From contig CALBXV010000343.1 in NCBI GenBank assembly GCA_937890045.1, positions 1 through 10,880 on the forward strand: a DNA stretch of 10,880 bases. The letters are read 5' to 3'. Under the pieces are notes generated by a model. That model was not told where the DNA came from and did no database searches. It saw only the letters and a list, made by a program, of their open reading frames with translations. Positions 5,895-10,880 of this stretch are shown here, piece after piece (position 1 is the stretch's first letter; every line of letters starts with the position of its first letter). A program made the translations under genes and the position numbers. Source of the stretch: an uncultured archaeon. GTDB taxonomy: Archaea > Thermoproteota > Nitrososphaeria > Nitrososphaerales > CALBXV01.

Positions 5895-5926
5895 TACATA
5901 CTTTTTAATTAATTTATACATACTTT
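5895..5926. repeat. Two direct copies of TACATACTTT, 22 bp apart (possible operator)
   Basis: Copies lie at 5895-5904 and 5917-5926, so their centres are 22 bp apart, close to two helical turns and on one face of the DNA. The bases after each copy are also similar (both run into an AATTTA element), and a TTAATTAA palindrome lies between them at 5905-5912. They sit in the spacer between the start of the minus-strand ribbon-helix-helix gene and the start of the virion gene. Ribbon-helix-helix dimers commonly bind such spaced repeats, so this may be an operator for that regulator. Confidence 0.45.
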
Positions 5927-5966
5927 ATTCAAATAATTTATACTATTAATATTTATTACTATAACT

Positions 5967-5970
5967 GGAG
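5967..5970 (+). promoter_or_regulatory. Ribosome binding site GGAG of the large virion gene
   Basis: GGAG, followed by AAG, lies nine bases before the ATG at 5980. It is the clearest Shine-Dalgarno sequence in the window, fitting strong expression of a virion protein. Confidence 0.65.
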
Positions 5971-5979
5971 AAGTTAAAT

Positions 5980-8900
5980 ATGGGTGTTATTCCACGCCGT
6001 AGAATAAAAGAAAATCTAAGAGAAGTAGAAGTATTCATAGAAGATACACGAAACGAATATTTTAAAGTTCAAGATATACCAGATACATTCGTTCAAGGTA
6101 GGTCGGCTTTTAAGATATTTGGTTCGCCGTTATTAAAAACAAAAGTTCCACTTAAAATAGAAATATTAGATAAAACTGGTAATACTGTATATACACAACC
6201 AATCAAATTTGGACACGGTCCAAAACCAGTATACCCATACAGGTATATTACGGTGGAAGTGCACCCACCCCCAATTAATTATCCTGGTGATGCAGAACTT
6301 GTTATATTAGGTGAATTAGAAGAAACTGAAGTTCCGTTTAATATACCTCAAGAGTTTATAGGTACTTATAATGTAAAATATAGAAGAACTATAAACCTTA
6401 ATACTGATACTTTTAAAAATACACAACCGATTTTATTTTATAAAAAACCAACAGTTATAGCAACAGAAATTGTAAAAAATCAGAAAAAATCTAGTGCACC
6501 AGCTAATGCTTATATATCTGGTTCATTATATGGTAAAGTAAAAGCCGATTTACGTGGAATAGCATTCGAAACTGGTTCAGGAAGAAATTATCAACAAAAT
6601 ACCGATGACGGTGGGAAATCTGATTCACCCGGTGGTGATGATGAAACTGAATTAAATTTATGGAAATGGAAATCTGGACTTTATGGTAAAAATTCATTAT
6701 TATCTAGGAAAGGTATAACTGAAGAGAGAGGATCATCACCACCCCCAGAGATGACTTTATTTCAATATTCTAGTGGTAATTTTATCAGTAAAATGGTTGG
6801 AGGTGAAATAACTGTTACGGATATTGCTATACCAACAGCTTCCGCATTAGAAATAAGCGGTGAATCTGCAAAACAAGATGGTGATGCTGAAACAATTTAT
6901 AATGGATTTACATTTCCAAATTATACTTCAAGGGTTGCAAATGTAGTAAACGATTGGATGATAAAAACAACAAAACCATATTCTGTAGAATTTCAAAATC
7001 CAAATAAAGGAGGTGCAACGTCAAAAATATATAGTGATTTAGGTTCACCTAAACTTACTGATAATTTATATGCAAACTTTACAGCTTCGTATGTAGATTG
7101 GGATGTACCCTCAACAAGTAGTTATCGTTATGATTCATTTGTTGATATGTCAATTAAAAATATGAGAACTTTTAGTGGTGATGTTTTTAGGATGAAAGTT
7201 TATGGAGCAAGTGATAGTAGTCAAGGAGATTTTCCAGTTTTATTGGAAACGATTGTAGAATCACCAGAATTATTAATAGATACAACATCACCCTCAGGAT
7301 TTTTAAGAAGTGGTTTTTTCTTAGACCAAACACATATAGATAAATATTGGAACACATATGGTGGAGATAATGTAGCGGATACTACTTTAAAACCATATTA
7401 TACAATGTCTTTAGCGGATGGCATGTATTTATCAGGTTCATATTCTACGTATAATCAATCAGGTAGAGTAGAACTTGACAGCGCATATAATTTTACAGTT
7501 AGAAAGGATACACCATATACTCTTAGTTTTAAAGCGATGGGTAAAAAAACATATAAAAAAGATGTAGATGGTAATTCATCAAAAGCCGCTAAATTGTATT
7601 TTCACTTATATGGTACTAATTTAGTAAGCGCCAATGATACAACGTTACAATATTCCGCTTCATTTGGTCATGTTTTAACAAATGAAGCTAATCAAACTGT
7701 CGGCTTACAGATAAAAGCCGATGAAACGAAGTATGGTTATATCTTTAAAGATTTTGAACGAGTAAGTCATACTTTTATACCAAAGTTTAAATTAGATAAA
7801 ACAATAAATACAGATACTTTATTACAATTTAGAATAGATTCTGGTGAATGGATTATTAGTGATGTTTCATTACGTCCTGCAAAAGATACTGGGTTTTCAC
7901 CCGATGAATTTAAAATCAGAGTTCCAATACCACCAAATACATTACGACCTGATAATTTTGATTTTTTAATTGAATATTATGATGTTGACGGGACTTTAGC
8001 TGAAACTTCTACTTTTGAAAATAATATAAAAATATCTGGGTCTGCATTAGTATTGGAAGGAGCTGATAATTTATTAACCGGTTCTATGTATATGGGAAAT
8101 GTTCAAGGTTCAGGTATTGAGCTGGCAGGAGCTAATTCAGCTTATATGAGGTCTGTTGGATATGAAGGGTTTATAAGTGCATCTGCAGGCGGTCAAGGTG
8201 GATTTATGATATGGAGTGGTTCTGTCTTACCAAATTCACCAGATAATTATTCTGGTTCAGGTTTAGAAATTCATGATGGAGTAACTGGTTCAGCTGAAAG
8301 TTATTTTAAGTTTAGAACAAAAGATATTGATGGCACTTCAACTTTTGATGTAAAAACTGCAAGGTTCTTTTTCGGGAGCCAAGCAGCAGGGAATTTTATT
8401 AGCGGCTCTAATGGAAATATTGAAATAAGTTCTTCAATGTACCATTTAGATCCAAAAAATAATAAGGTTGCTATAAGTGGTTCAATAATTGCTACCGATG
8501 GTACTATTGGGGGATTTGAATTAACATCTACACAGATTAATTCTACTAATGATAATTTAATATTAAAATCAAGCGGTCAAATAACTGGTTCACAAGTATT
8601 ATTTACTGGTGGTAAAATTGGTGGGTATGAAATATCATCAACAGAAATAAAATCTACAAATGAAAATTTAAGATTAAAAGATAGTGGACAAATAACTGCA
8701 TCAAATGCATTAATAACAGGTAGTTCAAATATCGGTGGTTGGAAATTAGGAAATGACCCAAATACTGGTAATTTAATATTAAGCGGTTCTGGAGCAGCAT
8801 TAGATGGTACAGGAGCCGCTTTATATAGAGTCGGATATGATCCTGCAACAAATAAAACTGAAGGTTATTATATTGATTTTACACCATCAGACCAATCTTC

Positions 8901-10880
8901 TGGAGATAAGTATTATGTAAGGTTTGGTCCAAATTTTGCAGTAAGAGATGATGGTATATTATTTGCAAGTGGAGCTAAAATAGAAGGACAGTTAACGTCA
9001 TCCGAAGGTAAAATAGCAAATTGGTCAATTCAACCAAATACGATACATAAATTAACTTCAGCAAAATATAGTGGATTATCTTCAACTGGAGATACACGAT
9101 TTTTTGCAGGTTCAGACAATCTTACTACAGGAACTGGTAGTGCAGTATTTAATGTGAAGGCTAGTGGGGTAGTCACGGCAAGTGCTGGTGTAATTGGGGG
9201 ATGGCAATTGAATCCATCACCAGAAGAATTAAGAAGTCCAAGTAAAAGGTTAATTTTAAGTGGAAGAGCTAGTCATGAAAGAATAATAGTAAAGGATTCT
9301 TCAGATGCACTTGTACTTAAAATTGGAGAAATTAGTTCTGATACGAGTGACAAATATGGTATAAAAGTGTGGGATTCGGAAAATATGACAAGTGGTTCTC
9401 AAATTGATGATAATACTGGTACTGGTTGTACGGTTATGTTGGGAGATTTGGGTAATAAAATTGGTGGATGGCAAATAACCGATACACAAATAAGAACTAT
9501 TCCGAGTGGTGGATTTGGTGCACAATACAATTTTGATGCCGGAGAAGAAGGATTAATTTTACAAACTAATGTTACAGAATCCAGAATAGAAACTGCAGGG
9601 TTTGTTAGTGGATTAAAAGGTTTTAGAATGTCATCACTTGGAAATGGCAGTGCAGAGTTTGAGAATATGAGAATTCGTGGAACTCTTCGGACAACCGTAT
9701 TTGAAAAAGAAAGTGTTAATGTTGTTGGTGGACAACTTATGGTTGCAAATTCAACTACAATACAATCATTAAAAAGTGGTAGTGTAGTACTTGCGGGATC
9801 TTCAAGTGTAACAGCAACAGATGTAACTATGAGTGTAGCAAATGCATCTGGGTTCTCAAGAGGTGAAATTTTAAAAGTTAAAGCCGTAGATGATCTTGGA
9901 TTTAATGTAGAATATTTATATGTGACTGGTTCTAAACGATATAGTGAAGACCCGAACATGGCTTATTTAACTGGTTCTGAGGATACAGGCAGTAATGCTC
10001 CACCACTTGACCCTGATGGAATAGCTGGTGAATTATATGTCGGTCGTGGTTATGGTAGCATTGGACCATCTCAAATATCAAGTTCTATATCTTATATAAG
10101 TGGGGCAATTTCTATTCCTAATGTAGGAGATGCTCCAACTCTTGGAGCCACCGATACAATTTACATAAATAATACAGGGTCCTTGTCTGTTCAAAATATT
10201 ATTAAAATAGATGAAGAACGGATGAAAATAACGAAAATTAGTGGTACTGTTCCTGTTATTGGAGCCGCAGGATTAAAAGCTTCTGCTTCTTTAAATGTTA
10301 TACGAGATTTTCATGATACTGTACCATCTATTCATAAACACGGGGCGACAGTTACTAAAATAGATCCTGATATGGAATTCTTAGCAGGTCTTGTTTCTAC
10401 GGCGAGACCATACCAGGAAGGTCAAGTATTAGTATCTACTGGTAAGTATGCTTCAGGAACTAATTGGAATGGAAGATTTGATTATCAACAGAATGTGGAA
10501 AGTGTAAATATATCAGGGTCATATAAACTTGTTAGTGGTAGTACTCATTTAACTACAACGAATAAAAAGGATGCAACTTCATTACAAATACATGAATCAG
10601 GGTCAGATGGGACTGGTCATGATGCACTATATAGTTTGTTTGACAAAGGTAGTTATATAGTTTTAATAGTAGAAAGTCCACATAGTTCTACGAGTGAATG
10701 GTATAGATACAGAGTGTCTGGTACTCCATCATATACAGGAGCTGAAGGTAGTAAAATTCATACATATCCAATAAAATTAAATCAAGATTTTTATGTTTCA
10801 GGTAGTGATAAGAATACTGCAGATGAAGCAGTAGAATTTTGGTTTATGAGTAATATTCAAGATGTATCTTCTGGTTATAT
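5980..10880 (+). CDS. Very large tail-fibre/baseplate-like virion protein, C-terminus beyond window
   Basis: The frame stays open for 1633 complete codons to the window edge, with one cysteine (C1150). Residues 1-115 form a basic start and then a beta-rich domain (F-K-V-Q-D-I-P-D-T-F, then A-E-L-V-I-L-G-E-L), probably the virion anchor. A Gly/Asp-rich linker is at about 208-224. Residues 430-632 look like a jelly-roll, carbohydrate-binding-like domain, ending in W-I-I-S-D-V-S-L. Residues 688-840 are rich in [ST]GS turns. G-x-I-G-G-[FYW] modules begin near 841, 878, 916, 1010, 1070 and 1158. Conserved-looking segments follow near 1232 (R-G-T-L-R-T-T-V-F-E-K-E) and 1478 (Y-Q-E-G-Q-V-L-V-S-T-G-K-Y). 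From memory, similar segments occur in marine-phage structural proteins. Repeats, low cysteine and size suggest a trimeric fibre or adhesin that contacts the host surface. The exact position in the virion is not known. Confidence 0.8.
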   Translation, partial: MGVIPRRRIKENLREVEVFIEDTRNEYFKVQDIPDTFVQGRSAFKIFGSPLLKTKVPLKIEILDKTGNTVYTQPIKFGHGPKPVYPYRYITVEVHPPPINYPGDAELVILGELEETEVPFNIPQEFIGTYNVKYRRTINLNTDTFKNTQPILFYKKPTVIATEIVKNQKKSSAPANAYISGSLYGKVKADLRGIAFETGSGRNYQQNTDDGGKSDSPGGDDETELNLWKWKSGLYGKNSLLSRKGITEERGSSPPPEMTLFQYSSGNFISKMVGGEITVTDIAIPTASALEISGESAKQDGDAETIYNGFTFPNYTSRVANVVNDWMIKTTKPYSVEFQNPNKGGATSKIYSDLGSPKLTDNLYANFTASYVDWDVPSTSSYRYDSFVDMSIKNMRTFSGDVFRMKVYGASDSSQGDFPVLLETIVESPELLIDTTSPSGFLRSGFFLDQTHIDKYWNTYGGDNVADTTLKPYYTMSLADGMYLSGSYSTYNQSGRVELDSAYNFTVRKDTPYTLSFKAMGKKTYKKDVDGNSSKAAKLYFHLYGTNLVSANDTTLQYSASFGHVLTNEANQTVGLQIKADETKYGYIFKDFERVSHTFIPKFKLDKTINTDTLLQFRIDSGEWIISDVSLRPAKDTGFSPDEFKIRVPIPPNTLRPDNFDFLIEYYDVDGTLAETSTFENNIKISGSALVLEGADNLLTGSMYMGNVQGSGIELAGANSAYMRSVGYEGFISASAGGQGGFMIWSGSVLPNSPDNYSGSGLEIHDGVTGSAESYFKFRTKDIDGTSTFDVKTARFFFGSQAAGNFISGSNGNIEISSSMYHLDPKNNKVAISGSIIATDGTIGGFELTSTQINSTNDNLILKSSGQITGSQVLFTGGKIGGYEISSTEIKSTNENLRLKDSGQITASNALITGSSNIGGWKLGNDPNTGNLILSGSGAALDGTGAALYRVGYDPATNKTEGYYIDFTPSDQSSGDKYYVRFGPNFAVRDDGILFASGAKIEGQLTSSEGKIANWSIQPNTIHKLTSAKYSGLSSTGDTRFFAGSDNLTTGTGSAVFNVKASGVVTASAGVIGGWQLNPSPEELRSPSKRLILSGRASHERIIVKDSSDALVLKIGEISSDTSDKYGIKVWDSENMTSGSQIDDNTGTGCTVMLGDLGNKIGGWQITDTQIRTIPSGGFGAQYNFDAGEEGLILQTNVTESRIETAGFVSGLKGFRMSSLGNGSAEFENMRIRGTLRTTVFEKESVNVVGGQLMVANSTTIQSLKSGSVVLAGSSSVTATDVTMSVANASGFSRGEILKVKAVDDLGFNVEYLYVTGSKRYSEDPNMAYLTGSEDTGSNAPPLDPDGIAGELYVGRGYGSIGPSQISSSISYISGAISIPNVGDAPTLGATDTIYINNTGSLSVQNIIKIDEERMKITKISGTVPVIGAAGLKASASLNVIRDFHDTVPSIHKHGATVTKIDPDMEFLAGLVSTARPYQEGQVLVSTGKYASGTNWNGRFDYQQNVESVNISGSYKLVSGSTHLTTTNKKDATSLQIHESGSDGTGHDALYSLFDKGSYIVLIVESPHSSTSEWYRYRVSGTPSYTGAEGSKIHTYPIKLNQDFYVSGSDKNTADEAVEFWFMSNIQDVSSGY
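8500..8721 (+). repeat. Tandem 37-codon repeat inside the virion gene
   Basis: Two adjacent 111-base units, 8500-8610 and 8611-8721, encode 37-residue modules with 24 identical residues by eye. The common pattern is G-x-I-G-G-aromatic-E, S-T-x-I, S-T-N-x-N-L, S-G-Q-I-T and T-G at the end. A degenerate third unit starts at 8722 (S-S-N-I-G-G-W-K-L). Related but diverged module starts recur near 9007, 9187 and 9454. These are probably repeated beta segments of a fibre shaft that grew by duplication. Confidence 0.75.

Noticed and set aside
9399..9959. A 186-codon open frame on the minus strand inside the virion gene
   Set aside because: The plus-strand frame is continuous through it with clear protein motifs, and the minus product is a low-complexity Ser/Thr/Pro/Leu-rich mirror of that coding sequence with no supported start.

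Overview
The window looks like part of an AT-rich tailed-phage genome, most likely a marine myovirus with some T4-like features. The evidence is the tightly overlapping small genes, a T4 gp61/DnaG-type primase, a Mre11/SbcD–Rad50/SbcC (T4 gp47/gp46-type) recombination protein, and a very large, nearly cysteine-free virion protein. No host or named phage can be assigned from this sequence alone. No tRNA, rRNA, CRISPR, transposase or integrase was seen.

Region 1 (1–1074) holds five small plus-strand genes that overlap or nearly touch: a CxxC phage protein, two short basic proteins, a cysteine-rich zinc-ribbon-like protein and a HExxH zincin-like protein. The HExxH protein starts with ten residues that resemble a T4 capsid-targeting leader and end in an L-x-E cleavage-type site.

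Region 2 (1101–5735) is a replication and recombination block. It begins at an extended -10 promoter that sits so close to the first start codon that the transcript could be leaderless. The order is a PD-(D/E)XK nuclease, a Toprim primase whose N-terminal zinc site has lost most ligands, an unrecognised 74-residue protein, and a 1051-residue SbcD–SbcC fusion. All four overlap, so translational coupling is likely. Together they could prime lagging-strand synthesis, process DNA ends and cut branched intermediates.

Region 3 (5722–5979) is the switch between replication and structural genes. A short minus-strand ribbon-helix-helix regulator gene overlaps the end of the fusion gene convergently. 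Its upstream side faces the structural gene across an AT-rich spacer with two copies of a 10-bp sequence spaced 22 bp apart, a T4-late-like TATAAATA box and a good ribosome binding site.

Region 4 (5980 to the window end) is one open frame of at least 1633 codons. It has a conserved-looking N-terminal beta domain, a probable jelly-roll domain, G-x-I-G-G-aromatic repeat modules and many [ST]GS turns. It is best read as a tail-fibre or baseplate-associated adhesin, and its C-terminus lies outside the window.
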